Shown here: piece by piece, positions 23,020 through 35,052 of the stretch
Numbering within the stretch: the first letter of the stretch is position 1
How the letters are laid out: every line of letters starts with the position of its first letter
Source: Berberis thunbergii
Lineage: Eukaryota > Streptophyta > Magnoliopsida > Ranunculales > Berberidaceae
Direction of reading: 5' to 3'
NCBI GenBank assembly: GCA_003290165.1
Contig: QNQO01010695.1
Coordinates: 23,950-87,949 of the forward strand
Length of the DNA stretch: 64,000 bases
Program-made: the position numbers and the translations under genes
Notes under the pieces: model-generated
The model's database searches: none
What the model was told of the DNA's origin: nothing
Seen by the model: the letters and a program-made list of their open reading frames with translations, nothing else

Positions 23020-24743
23020 ATTATAATATCAATCTTCCAATTAGGATCATGAAGAACTTTGAAACTAGCTGGCATTACGCCTTCACCGAGTTTGAAACAC
23101 TTTATTCTTTTCTTCAAACCCCAAACTCTCTATGCAAAATTTGGGAATCTTTTCTTTAATGCTATTCACCACCACGCCTTATATGTTGTACCGCCATAGA
23201 GCATCTGCACATACTGTGATGAAGCGTGTTCATTGAGGAGATGGACTTGACTACTACTATCACGCGCACGCCCAATCACCACCACCACATTGCTATCACA
23301 TCTGGGTTCCTCTGCTTCCTCCACGCCACATCCTCCTCGCCGGTCGACATCTCATCATCGATGATTATCCTCTTCTCTTTGTCATCGCCTGACCACATGT
23401 AACAAATCATTAACAATTCTCGTCAAATATATATATGCGTGTGTGTGTGTGTGTTCGATCACCATAACCATGATTTCTGGTCGAACCTTGGCAGAACCTT
23501 TTTTTCCAGTCACTTTTTCAACTGGACTGCTCTCGCTTCCACTCATTCACGATCCAACAGCTAGTGGTTCTCCATTGCCCAACACTTTTCTCTCTTACTG
23601 TAAAACACAAACAGAAGAAGAGAAAAATCTCAACACTACAACGGAGAAAACTCTCTTCACCAATGGAATCTTCATCTATAGTTATCTTTGCAGTTTCACA
23701 CCAACACAAATGCTGAGCAACTTTTTCAGCCTTTGCACTGAGGGAAAGTATTGAGACTAGAAGTCTACTCTACCCATTTCATACCAGAATTATCAGAACT
23801 CGCCGGTGATAATTTTCTTCTCATGCAAATGCCGACGGTGTCAAAATAGAACAATCGTAAAAGAAGAGGGGAATTGAAATTCCTCTGAATTGATCTCTCT
23901 CTTGCGATCTTTCAACATCGCAATTTTCTTACAATTGACTCTCTTCAATCACCTAAGCCTTGACTTCACCAAAGGCAGCTTCACTCGACAGTCATGATGA
24001 CTCGAGTCGAACCGTTAGTCGTTCCATATCCGGCTCCACCAAATGTGAGATTGTTTCGCGTACTAAGATTTTGCGAACTCACGAATGTATCGTCGGTATT
24101 AGCAAATTTACATCTGCCTAGCATCAGCAGATTTCTCTCCATACATCTGTCATCGATCTGACTACTCTTCGACCATGACTGCATCAAATGATGGTCATGT
24201 GTTTCACTCCTCTTCCATGATTCATCAAACGATGGTCATGTGTTCATCTCGCAGTGTAGACAGTTGCTTCATTTTCATCTTCATCTCCATTCTTACTCAT
24301 CAGTTCAAGATTGATGTCCTCTAATGAATAGTCAGTCTTGCGAGGGCATGATAAGCCACAACATGTACCCACCTAGTATCCAAACCCTAAACTCTCTATC
24401 CGCAATCTCCATCCCAAGTCCATTCATCCTTTCCACCCAATCCTCAAACTCTTAGATCCTCAAATTTCGTATTAACTCCTTTTCCAAATTGGACTTCAAA
24501 GTTTCAAGCTGCACATTCATCTGCGTTTACATTTACAACTTGCGGGGTGTTTTAGAATATTTAGGGCTTGCACTCAACATAGTCAAGCCCAAGTCCAAGA
24601 TTGATTCAACTCTACAAGAAGGAAAGTCAGAATATGTTAAAGAAGGAAAGTCAGAATATGACTTTATTAGAATATCTTGTATAACAAGTTTTAAGTTTCA
24701 TGTTTCCACAAGGTTAGGTAAAAGTTAGTTTATATATAAGCTT

Positions 24744-27373
24744 GTATTTTTAATTTTTTTTGTTTTTTAAGTCCAAACACGAAGATTTTTATTGAAGGTA
24801 AGAAGAGAAACAAAATACAACCATCCATATATCAAGGAATACCAAGACACCATGAAGGTGTCAAAAAACAAGTCTCTAAAGATATTACAAGCCAAACCCA
24901 TCTTCCATAGCAATTCCCTAATCTTGATAAAGATATAGTGCTCCGGTTCGTTAAGCTCTTCAAAAACCCTCATATTTCTCTCTTTCCACACACACCACAT
25001 GAGCACATGAGGAACCCTATGTCATAACCACTCCGCGCGCCGGGATGGATTGGTTTATGACCACCAACTTAGCCAATCCAAAAGAGAACCTTGAAACATC
25101 AAACTCAAACCTAAATCTGACAAAAAACTATTCCAAATGGATTTGGAGAATCTGCAATGAAGGATCAAGTGATTCAGAGTCCCATCATTCTCATTACAAA
25201 GCACACAAAGACTTCCTGTGAGGATTCCTCTCTTTTTCAATCTATCTTTAGTCAGTATCCTCTCATGAATACTGACCAACAAAAGAAATTAATCCAATGA
25301 AGAAGATTTTTCACCCAAACCAAATTCTTGTGAGATGAAATGAAGGGGTTGGAGTGGGTCTCATAATGAGATGCAGCTAGCATATCAAAAAATTCTTCCA
25401 CCGAGAAACCCACACCTTTACCCTTCCACACCAAACTATCAGGTCCCTCCGAGAGCATCTGAATATCCAATAGTTGCATTAAGTTGGCTACCTCTTCTAG
25501 CTAGGGGTGGGCACGGTTCGGATCGGTTCCAAATTTGAAGGAACCTAACTCGAACCGTTTACATTGTAACGTATTCGGTTCGGTTCAGTTCGGTTCCATT
25601 CATTTTGATAATTGGAACCGAACCTAACTCGAACCGTTCTAAACGGTTCGGTTCCTACGGTTCCATTCATATTCATCCAATTCATATTCATACAGATCAT
25701 ACAAAAAATTGATCCATTATATTCATCCAGATACATAAGAGATCCAATCAAGAACAGGAAAAATTAAATTAAAAAAAAACAGAAAAATAAATGTTCACCC
25801 ACCTGCTGAACTCATCTCCAATCTCCAGTTCTCCACTCCTTCACTTGCATCAATAGTTTCGAGAGGCTCACTGTGGAATACTGGAATACAAATAGCTCCT
25901 CTTTCTTCATATCAAAAAACATCCAACACTCGAGCAAGTAAGAGAACTCACACTTCTTCAACTACACCTTCTTCAGTTCTTTTTCTGACAACTTCAACAA
26001 TCTCCACTAGCTTTAGACACAACTCCTCCTTTGCTGCTACTGTTGCTTCAACCACTCAAATTGATTCATCAAACAACACTGAATCATCTGCTTCACCTTC
26101 TCTATCGGCTCATCAAAAAACAAATCAGATAGAAAACCAAGCAATCGTCTGAGATATTTCTATTCTTTGTCAAGTGATAGCCACCACCTCCATCGGCTCA
26201 TCGAGAATCGATCAATCGTCTGATATCTCTCTTTTCTTCATTTTCTTCCTCTTCAAACTCTTTTTCGATATTCTGCTTCTACCCTTCTCTGTGTGTTGGT
26301 CGAAGCGTCTCTACTCCTTGGAGACGAGAGGAAAAAAAAAGTGTTTGTGAGAGAGAGGAGACGCCGAGACGGAGATCTCCTGCTCGTTCTTCTCGAGACA
26401 GACCGAGAGAGAGAGGAGATCTTTTGACTGTTGCTTCTTCTTGAGACATCTTCTCGAGACAGAGAGAGAGAGGAGAGGGAGAACTCCAATCGTCAGATCG
26501 TCTCTTCCTTTTCTTCTGCTCCTCCTCTTCTTGGTCTCGCAGCTGCTGCTACTTCTTCTTCACGTCTCCTCTCCTCTCCATTCTTCCATAGAGAGACAGA
26601 GACAGACCGAGACAGAGACAGAGAGACAGAGTCACAGAAGAGATAAAGACAGAGAGAGAGGAAGATTTTTTGGTAATGGGTTGGAATTGGAAACTAAGTA
26701 ATAATGGGTTGGGACTTGGGTTATTGTTGGGGATATTTATTCGGTTCGAAACGGATCGGAACCGAACCGTTTGAAAAAAAAAAAGAACCGGAACCGAACC
26801 GTTTAAGAACGGTTCCGGAACCGAACCGTTTAAGAACGGTTCCGGAACCGAACCGAATTGTTTCACATTTTTTAAAATCAGAACCGAACCGTTTGGAGTA
26901 AAACGGTCCGGTTAGGTTTGGATCCGCGGTTCCTCGACCCGTTTGCCCACCCCTACTTCTAGCTCCCCATCATTTAGGAGCCTCCGAAAAGAAAGATCCC
27001 AGACATTTTCATTGGACCAAAAATTGATAATTCTCCCATTTTTCTGGTTGCTAATGAGAAACAACATTGGAAACAAATCCTTCATAGGTTGGTTGCTACA
27101 CCAAGAATCATGCCAGAAAGAGATGAGAACTCCATTGCCACATCGAAGCGAGGTATGAGGGTAGAAAATACTTGCACACCGAGAGATGGGCTTTCACATA
27201 GAACACTTATAGGGAGTTTACTTTGTTTTGTTATCTCAGTCCCATGAGCGATCTTCATAAAGAGTCATCTTCTTCTGCAAATCGCCAAAACTACTTGAAA
27301 AATAATGCTAAATTGAAAACACACTTGGCAAATGCCTAGACCACCTCACATTTTTTGACAAATACAATTCTCC
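24744..27373 (-). mobile_element. 5'-truncated L1 LINE (ORF2 C-terminal part)
   Basis: The minus strand codes, in broken frames, for the downstream part of a plant L1 ORF2: ISFWHDSWCSNQPMKDLFPM (27100-27000), then beyond a hAT insertion WKGKGVGFSVEEFFDML, the zinc-binding region RILTKDRLKKRGI, CVLCNENDGTLNHLILHC (25055-25282), and HVLMWCVWKERNMRVFEEL (24767-25006). The 3' end is an A-rich tail (24769-24744). A 10-bp duplication ATATAAGCTT flanks it (24734-24743, 27374-27383). It sits in the LTR of the element at 23114-27436 and carries stops, so it is dead. Confidence 0.85.
25502..26955. mobile_element. hAT-like non-autonomous element (1454 bp) in the LINE
   Basis: Terminal inverted repeats TAGGGGTGGGCA; a perfect 8-bp duplication CTTCTAGC at 25494-25501 and 26956-26963. 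Subterminal regions are rich in GGTTCGGTTCGG/CCGAACCG, with a 27-bp tandem repeat (GGAACCGAACCGTTTAAGAA) at about 26767-26850. Purine-rich GAGAGA/GACAGA tracts occur at 26400-26660. No transposase. Confidence 0.92.
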
Positions 27374-27935
27374 ATATAAGCTTAAGTTTGTATTCATTCA
27401 AGGATTAAATACAATTCTCTAAATATTTTCTTTACATTTCTCCCATCCAGATGGAAAGTCTTCATTAGAAAATTATTTACTATGTCATGTTCACCATTCA
27501 TAAAAAAAGCCACGGCACTAAATCTCGTACAAAGATCTGATCATAGTTCAGAGCTTCCTCGGAATTTATCAATTGCAGCAATGGTACCAACAGGTTGCCA
27601 CGAAATAAAACCAAAGATCTCCTGATAGAGTCCCGGGCTTCCGCAACCATGAGATGGGGCTCAAACGAGTTACGAACAGATGAGGCAGGAGTATTCAGGC
27701 TAAACCTTACTCCAGGGGACATGGAAACAAAATTATCCACTGCCCTTGAAAGACCAATAGATAATTCACTGAGAAACCTCTCATCGAAGGATCTTTGTCG
27801 CTCAATGTTCAGCGGCCTTGGTGGCTTCTCAAGAAGATTTGTCAAGTAAGAATCGTCAATATCAGGGATCAAACAATACGAAGCTACCTTTCGCATACCC
27901 ATTCCCATGCCACCCATCTCCTTACTCCTATCCAT

Positions 27936-28562
27936 ACCTTAGCCTCTTTATCTATCTATAAGTATGATAATAATTTATGATCTTATAGCTCTTTTCGCAT
28001 TGTCAGGTTGAACATTGCTGGTGTTCGACGAGGTTATCCAGCGATGATCTGTAGTTGTGGGGTACATAAATTTGACAAATATTTTCACCTAACCGATTTA
28101 GGTGTCGAAAGCCGAACCAGTACAAGAGAAATGAGATCAATTCATCAAAGCAAGAACTGTGCTCAAAATTATAAAGACACCCTCAAGTAAATCTCAAGAA
28201 CTAGCAGCAACTTCATGTCATTCCTCTATCTCGCTCAATAGCACCAGCCAAATAAAGAAGTAATCACACAGCAGAGCAACAAGAAGGAATCCACGCCAGA
28301 GCAGCAACCTTCGCGCAACAGCAACAGAGTCGCGCAGCAGCAAAAGAAGCTTTACTCACAACCAGGAAAAGGAAGTCATATCCACCAACAGAGAAATTGC
28401 ACAGTATTCACGCAGAGCAGCCGTTGGGAAATCCTTCAACCCCCTTTCCTGCCTCGAGTCTATAGTCAAAGTGCATCTTCGCCTGAGGCGAAGAAGAGTT
28501 CGAGTGCCCAAAATCTTACTTGTACGTACAAACAACAATAGTGAGATCTCAAGATCACACCA
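27936..28562 (-). other. Leader between copia LTR and invertase start
   Basis: Minus-strand sequence after the LTR end begins TGGTGTGATCTTGAGATCTC, not the usual TGGTATCAGAGC initiator-Met primer site, then CTGCTGCGCGACTCTGTTGC-rich repeats. No ORF stands out. The invertase start codon follows TAAGGT at 27935. Confidence 0.45.
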
Positions 28563-28757
28563 TGTCAAACAAAATAACTTCTAAATAATATAGAACACTA
28601 CTTTATTCATCTCAAAAGGAGGTATTTATAAGGATACAAATAAAATTTTTACTAGGAAAGGAAAACTAATTATAATCTCTATTAATCCGATATTCCTATA
28701 ACTACACTCACTATTAAATAAGTCTTTTTAGTTATATAACTATTATAATTCTTAACT
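28563..28757 (-). repeat. 5' LTR of copia-like element
   Basis: On the minus strand: TTAAGAATTATAATAGTTAT at the start, TCCTTATAAATACC TATA-like block, GAATAAAGTA, ending TTTGACA. 195 bp; parallels 20396-20155 block by block with many substitutions, implying an old insertion. Confidence 0.78.
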
Positions 28758-29063
28758 GTTTGAACCCAAGTAAGGGTTTTGTAAGTTTAATATTGTTCTA
28801 CACTAATTTATCAATTGAAGTAGTTTGTATCAGGGGTGGGCATGTCATCCCGTTCCTGTCCGGTCCCGTCTCGATTTTTTCGGGTCTTAATGGGACTGAA
28901 TAATTTCATCCCGATCCCGTCCCGTCCCAATCTAGAATGGGATGGGATGAAGATTTCCAATCCCGAGCTAATTTTTCAAAATTTATTATTAATATTTTTA
29001 TTTATTTATTTTAGGATTTCAATATTAGTGTAATTGAAGAAAAATGAATTTAGTTTTTTTTTT

Positions 29064-29998
29064 CTCATTAAACCTCTAGTGGGGAGGGACATTTATGGAA
29101 TGCCAGACCTTTATTACTTATCAAAAAAATTGATTTACAATCAAGACAGGGGTACATTACGACTTTACCTGTGCTAACACCAAACAAAAAATTCGTCAAA
29201 AGGCCTTATGCCCACTAATTGATACAACTTAAAATGAATGGTCCATGAGCTTAAAAGAACTATTAGCAAACACATTGGCATAAAAAGAACCAAAAAAAAA
29301 AAGTGGATATCTCCAAAACATAGTGCGCAGGTTGTATGTGCAACCTCGCAATACACCGTGCCAAAACAAACCTTGGCAAACCAAGTGATCCTTTCATAAT
29401 GCAGGCAGCAGGCACCATGCCAGAGAACCCGCTCCTGCAGGTCCTGCAGGCAGAGACCTCGCCCTGCAGCATCCGTTGACCGCAATGTGCACGGCCTGCC
29501 CAACTGCAACCGAACCTCGCACTGCAGGACAACAATGCCTCGCATCTGCACAGCACTGCCTCGCATCCCCTGTTTTACATAAAACAGGGAGCTTCCTGCA
29601 GACAACACCCATTCCCTATGCATGCCCAAGCAGCCCGCTCGCCACGCCGAAGAGCAGCTAAAGCACGCCGAAGAGCACATTGAAGATGCTCTGAAAATTA
29701 CGCTGACGAAATCGCTGAAAGTCAGCTGAGTACATTGAGTGATCGCGCACTGCTGAGCAGCATCATGCACTCTATCATAACATGGTGCACTCTGTGGTGT
29801 AGCAGCTTATAACATTCGACCTCGCAGCCGCCATCTCGACCCTGAGCCGTACAACACCCTGTCACCACACGTCCTCAGCATAAGCAGCACTACGCCGCAG
29901 CAGATGTTCGCCGCAGCAGACCCATCGGTTCGCAGAAATCCAGTTTGACCCTGCCCTTCAAATTCATCCCGTGATGAACCAAATAAAACATGCATCAT
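29064..29998 (-). other. 3' UTR of the L1 LINE
   Basis: About 0.93 kb between the ORF2 stop and the poly-A. GC-richer than its surroundings, with CTGCAGG/CAGCA-rich stretches. A 198-codon open frame at 29174-29770 is Cys-rich but looks fortuitous. Confidence 0.6.
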
Positions 29999-30466
29999 CT
30001 ACTCATCCCCGCGGCGTATGTACGCCGTATGACAATGGTCAAGAACAATCAAACCTGCCACTTGCCTTGGAAGATCATTCGCACTGAAAGAGACCGTTCT
30101 ATAGTCTCGAAGTGCTCTATCTGCTAACGCATCTGCCACCGCGTTAGCCTCTCTATAGATGTGAGTGCACACCAAAGTCATTTGCATCGCTAACATCTTA
30201 ATTTCTTTCAAAATATTCTCCAAATTCCAAGGAATTTTAAAAGTGTCCTTAAACCAGCCACAGACTAGTGTCGAGTCCGTCTGAACAACCACCTTTTGAT
30301 AACTCAATGACAGACAAAGGCGGAGATCCTCAGCTAGAGCCAAAATTTCCGCTTTATTGTTGGAGCCTGCACCAAAAAACATTTGCTTGCTCTCAACATA
30401 GAAACCTCTAGAGTTTCTAATGATCACACCTCCGGACGCCGTATTCTTATGGGAAGATCCATCCAC
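29999..30466 (-). pseudogene. LINE ORF2 RNase H domain
   Basis: Reads MDGSSHKNTASGGVIIRNSR, NNKAEILALAEDLRLCLSL, VVQTDSTLVCGWF and HIYREANAVADALADRA: the plant RVT_3-type RNase H with the acidic D, E, D residues and a terminal HREANxxAD motif. It degrades the RNA strand of RNA/DNA hybrids. This segment is still an open frame but is separated from the rest of ORF2 by a stop or frameshift near 30470-30520. Confidence 0.88.
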
Positions 30467-30516
30467 ATTAAGAGCAACAAAATCAGGCGGAGGGGGATGC
30501 CAAAAAACAATTCTAA

Positions 30517-33500
30517 CTACCTTCCTCGAACTGGGAGTTCCTGTAACCCCAAAGCCCGTAATGGTGCTTTGTTACGGCTAACTTGTTTAGGAATTATAAA
30601 ATTGTTAGCCAATTGCAGATTATGCCGAATGTTCAAAATCACAAAGGCAGTATTAGGCGAAGCATTTTCATAGACACACTTGCATCGCTGTTTCCAAATT
30701 TCCCTTAAAATGAACATGGGAGTAAGAAGGAAAAGCACACCTGTTTGAGAGTTTTGTTTAGCTCTCTTGAACCAAATTACAAGCACCGTGGATAATTCTG
30801 CTGGTCGCCTTACGTGCACGTCAAAAATCCGGTCAAAGTGACTCCACACCTGCATTGCCAATTCTCTGTCTAGAAAGAGATGATTCAAAGTTTTATTCTT
30901 GGGCGAATTGCAACAACGACATCTAGAGACAAGACTCAACCCGCATCTGTATAACTCCCCATCCACTGGCACCCCTCTACGGAGTAACTTCCAAACAAAA
31001 ACTAAGATTCGGGAAGGAATAATGTTGTTCCAAATTTTCTTACTTAATGCATTAACCTTTCCTTGTCTCCGTAACATTTCATAGACCGACTGAATGAAAA
31101 AGAGCCCATTTGGATTTGGTACCCATAAACACCCGTCGTCACCATTATCTTCAACCCGTAAATCTGCAAAAAGGTTACGCGCCAAATTTCTGAGATCCGG
31201 AGTGACTAATTCAAAATCTGTTAAAATTACCTCGCTAACTATGGGCCATAAATCTTGACTAACCAAAGCCGCGGATCTCCTGAAAGACTCTACCGTGTTC
31301 CAGTTTTCCTAAAAAAAACTAATATTTTTCAAGCCTATACGCCAAAGCGAGTTACTCAAAATAAAAGCCTTCTCAGTCATGAGCTCCTTAAAAAAAGGTG
31401 AAGCCCCACCTTTCACCATTTGGCTATTCAACGCTACGCCATACCGCCAGTATTTATTCCTCATAAATGTAGCCCATAAAGAGTCCGAAGTAATTAGTCT
31501 CCAAAGAGCTTTGATGCGAAAAGCCTGCATCACAACCATCAAGTCTCGAACTCCCAAACCCACTTCCTCCCGAGGGAAACAAATATTAGCACATGAAACC
31601 CTTTTTTTTCAGTCTCCCTTCACAATCTCTCCAAAAGAGTATAAATTGGAATCGAGCTGAGGACATGCCTAATCAAGATTAATCTTCCTCCCGGAGTTAA
31701 CAATTTTGCCTTCCATCCATGGATACGATATTGAATTTTGGTAATCAAATCTTCAAAATATGAAATTTTAACTCGCCCTTGGAAAAGTGGCCCGCCCAAA
31801 TATTTCAAATGAGCGACTTGAAACTGGAACCCAGTGCAACTTTTGATCCCCACAATAGTTTCTGCGACTGCCTTCTCGTCCAAAGTAAAAGAGCTTTTGC
31901 CCTCATTTATTTTCTACCCGAAAGTCGTACAGTAACGTGTCAAGAACTCCATACACCCCAAAATTGAGGACTTTCTTCCATTCAAAAAAATAAGGGTGTC
32001 ATCGGCATACAAAAGGTGTGAGATAGGACAGCAGGCCCTGGGTGTATAATAATATCCGATTTTCCCTTTATCAAAGGCCTCTGTCAAACCCCTACTCAAA
32101 ACTTCAGAAGCAATAATAAAAAAAAACGGAGAAAGATGATCACCTTGCCTTAAACCCCTGGTGGATCTGAAGAAACCTTTGTAGGCTCCCTGAAGCAAAA
32201 TTGAGAAACCACAAAAAGCTATACAATTGGATATGAGATGACAGATTCTACCAGTAAAGCCAAATTTTTTGTTTAATTTTTTGAGCACTGCAAAAAAAAA
32301 ACACTCCATTCTATCATATGCTTTCTCCATATCAATTTTCAGCATCACGTTGCCTCCAAAAACTTTCGTATTAATGTCTCTAAACAGTTCCTGCACCAGC
32401 CCAATATTTTCACCAATGAATCTGCCTTTGACAAATGCCCCCTACTCCTAAGAAATCAACATAGGCAAGAGATCTACTAGTCTATTGCAAAGAATTTTGT
32501 TGAAAATCTTGTAAATCACGTTACACAGACTTATTGGGCCAAAATCAGAGAAAGAATCTGGATTATCAATTTTAGGAATCAAAGCCATGAAGTTAGCCGT
32601 AAAAAAAGTCGGCATCGCCTCCCCTTCGAAAAATTGGATAGTTGTCTCCCAAATATATCCATACTCACAACCTCCCAACAAGACTAAAAAAAATCAGCAG
32701 TAAATCCATCCGGTCCAGGCGAACTATTTTTGGGAATGTTGAAAATCGCATCTCTCACTTCCTCCAAAGGACTTATGACCAAGGTGGCGCAGTGTTTGGG
32801 ACTCAGCACGTGTGGGATGCAGTTTAACAAATCCGTATCCACCATACAAGTACCTTGAGAAGACATCAAATTAGCAAATAACGCATTAGCGTTGTCAAGA
32901 ATCTCACCCGGTTTCGAGACCGTCCTACCGCACGGTAAAGAAATCTGATTTATGGCCCGTCTATTTTGTTTGGACTTGGTAGAAGCAAAAAAGAATTTGG
33001 TACAGGCATCCCCCTCCTTAAACTCTTTTTCGCCTGACTTCTAAATCCAGTAAAGCTGTTCCTGTTTGAGAGCTAATCTGTACTCTTCTTGACAACGATG
33101 TAGATTGCTACAAGCATTGAAATCCCAGTTAGCATCAACATTTAGACCATTAGTTCTTATAGTTGCGAAACCCGCCAAAAGAATTGTTTCCCACTGTTGC
33201 ATTTCATCCTCTAACGCTCGGATTCTACTAAACACATTACCAAAGACCGTCCTGTTCCACTATATAAGAGCTCGTCGGGTCATTTTAAGTTTAGCATCCA
33301 CTCTGTCAATAGGTCTCATGGAACCCATGTCGGTCGACCACTTATCCTTAATCAGATCAAGAAAACCAGGATAGGTTGTCCACATATTTAGGAAGCGGAA
33401 GGGAGCAAAACCAATTTTTGATTGTGTTGGCATAGAGGTCAACAGCGGGGAATGATCCGAAAATGTTCTATTAAGATGTTCCACTTTAGGACAACCCAAA

Positions 33501-34119
33501 TCTGTCAACCAAGCTGAATTAACAAGGATCCTATCAAGTCTGGACCAAATACGCTTACTACTGCGCCTGTTATTACACCAGGTGAGTCGAGGACCCGAAA
33601 ATCTACAATCAATTAGACCACTGTTTTCAATACAGTCAGAGAAGTGTGACATGCTTGCCAAAGAGGGCTCCACTCCCCCACTTTTTTGCCTGAATGCAAA
33701 TATGTATTAAAATCACCGCCGACCATCCATGGACTATCATGATTAGCAGCATAATTGACCATATTTAATCAGAGATCCCTTCGTTCATCCACAGAGCATT
33801 TAGCATAAACAAAAGAAATTAAAAAAATTCTAGAAGCAGAGTCTGTTACCTGACAATGGATGATCTGATCCGACATATCCACCACCGAAAGGACAAGAGA
33901 GGTATCCCAAAGAATCCAAATCTTGCAGCCAAAAGATTCATTCGATACAAATCCACCAAGCTTGAGTTTGTTTCTAATCTCCATATGTCTATTAGCATCA
34001 ATCATAGGCTCCGCAATCATTAGAATTCTTACTTTATGCACCACAACCATTTTTTTAATCGCCTTCTCATGGACTGTTACTAACCCCTCGAGCATTCCAA
34101 AAAGTAAAATTTCTATCAT
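30517..34119 (-). pseudogene. LINE ORF2: endonuclease, reverse transcriptase and zinc-binding region
   Basis: From 34119 downwards: the endonuclease start is frameshifted, then HKVRILMIAEP, GDFN region, GPRLTWCNNRRSSKRIWSRL, DRILVNSAWL and FSDHSPLL (33260-33673). RT: GEKEFKEGDACTKFFF, FNIPKNSSPGPDGFTADFF (32684-32869), FMALIPKIDNP, ISLCNVIYKIFNKILCNRL, KIDMEKAYDRM, RGLRQGDHLSPFFFIIASEV, LLYADDTLIF (about 32005, catalytic YADD) and LGG. Then the thumb GWKAKLLTPGGRLILI, and zf-RVT KIWNNIIPSRILVFVWKLL, CRCCNSPKNKTLNHLF (30517-31266). Stops at about 33240, 33050, 32460 and 31910 and frameshifts break it into pieces. The enzyme set nicks target DNA and reverse-transcribes in place. Confidence 0.9.
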
Positions 34120-34120
34120 C

Positions 34121-35047
34121 TTAAACTCTGTTGGAAAGCTTACCCTTCTTAGGCTTACGACGGTTGCCCAGAGGGACCGCCAAGCTGACTGTTTTCCTTA
34201 GATTCTCATCAGACTGAGCCCCCAACGCTAAATCCTTAATAGCTTGTGATTCCGGCCCTAACTCCAATGTAGCCGCATCACTGTAATCTGTGGCACTGTC
34301 AAGGGAGTTGGAACTCATCTTTTTTTTTTTTTTTTTGCAAAGCATGATTCTCCTTCATTAATTGAACAGCGACCTCGAACAAAACCCCCATCCTGTTTAT
34401 TTTCGGCTGCCAAGGGAGTCGGTAATTTACCAATGTCCACGGGATTAGTGCGTCTCTCCTGTACAGCCGTCCCGATTGCCATCCCTGTCGCCGTCACTGT
34501 TCCCGCCCCTATTTCTTGTGACACTGCTGTCTGCATATTGTACGATAGATTGGAAGCTGATCGCAGACTGGGGAGAAAGCACGTCCCCTGTTGGGGAGCA
34601 TTAGACAGTATGGGGAACCAAATCCCCTGTTGTTGGACAGGGCATGTCCGAGGATGCCGCGAGCTCGTGTGGTGCCTGAAAGGTGCCCCGCAACTGCTCC
34701 TCGAGTGCCAGTTCAACTCCCTGTTTTGGAGCCTCACATTTCTGTGTTGGTGCCTCACACTGCAACTGTTGTATTGGTGCCTCGCCTTCCTGTTTTGGGG
34801 CCTATTTTGTTGCCTCACAATGCTGTTTTGGAGCCTGATTTGGTGCCTCACCTTGCTGGGTTGATGCTTCACAGTGCTGGTGCTGAATCAGTATCGTTGT
34901 TGTGATGGAATCTTGCTGAATTCCCGCAGCAGTTGGCTCAACTTTTCCCTCGCCATTTGAGTCAATTGTCACGCCGTTTGCTACTGCCACATGCTTAGTT
35001 TGAGTACCGCTGATTATAGAGTTTGCATTTGTGTCGTCGAAACGGCT
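34121..35047 (-). pseudogene. LINE ORF1, C-terminal part
   Basis: Continuation of ORF1 after the LTR insertion: Gln- and His-rich low-complexity repeats (QNRxxRHQ-type, 34315-34872), a poly-Lys tract from poly-T at 34321-34338, and the end LGNRRKPKKGKLSNRV just before ORF2. Frames shift at about 34340 and 34830. Tandem-repeat-like, probably disordered. Confidence 0.7.
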
Positions 35048-35052
35048 AGTCC

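Larger units (their letters stand above)
23114..27436 (+). mobile_element. LTR-element fragment with 3' LTR, inserted in the invertase pseudogene
   Basis: The right edge is an LTR end (...ATTTTCTTTACA, 27436). The insertion is bounded by TTTCT at 23109-23113 and 27437-27441, and excising it restores the invertase frame. The LTR starts TGTTTTAGAATATTTAGGGC at 24548 after a purine run (TTGCGGGG), has TATATATAAG at 24732, and is interrupted by a LINE (24744-27373). The 1.4 kb to its left (23114-24547) has no recognised retroelement ORF. It includes a (GT)n run near 23433-23452, an unrecognised 103-codon ORF at 23443-23754, and a short repeat (CAAA[TC]GATGGTCATGTGTT) near 24187 and 24225. The expected 5' LTR is not visible. 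Confidence 0.65.
21285..27935 (-). pseudogene. Neutral/alkaline invertase pseudogene, intron-free, split by insertions
   Basis: Functional family members hydrolyse sucrose in cytosol or organelles. Segments on the minus strand: 27935-27437 (MDRSKEMGG..., NIERQRSFDERFLSELSIGL, RNSFEPHLMVAEA, SLVLFRG, then with compensating frameshifts VGTIAAIDKFRGSS, LNYDQIFVRDLVP, FMNGEHDIVNNFLMKT), 23113-23020 (RIKCFKLGEGVMPASFKVLH), and 21962-21285 ([85 protein letters not shown]). The C-terminal quarter (the HEWRI...CDPKNTRWSYHN region) is missing. Several stops and frameshifts. Removing the two insertions restores frame at both sites ([20 protein letters not shown]), and no intron remnant is seen across about 400 codons, which suggests a retrocopy. 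Confidence 0.9.
20155..28757 (-). mobile_element. Copia-like LTR element enclosing an invertase gene copy
   Basis: Two similar LTRs in the same (minus) orientation, 28757-28563 and 20396-20155, bracket, in element order, a ~0.63 kb leader, a neutral invertase pseudogene in the sense direction, a copia RT remnant, and a polypurine run (TTGCAGGGGG) abutting the 3' LTR. Flanks TGTTG and TGTTT may be a decayed 5-bp duplication. Gag, protease and integrase are not found. The simplest reading is transduction of invertase cDNA. Two unrelated solo remnants beside an independent pseudogene remain possible. Confidence 0.6.

Noticed and set aside
29174..29770. 198-codon Cys-rich minus-strand open frame
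   Set aside because: It sits in the LINE 3' UTR, has no recognisable domain, and is explained by locally high GC.
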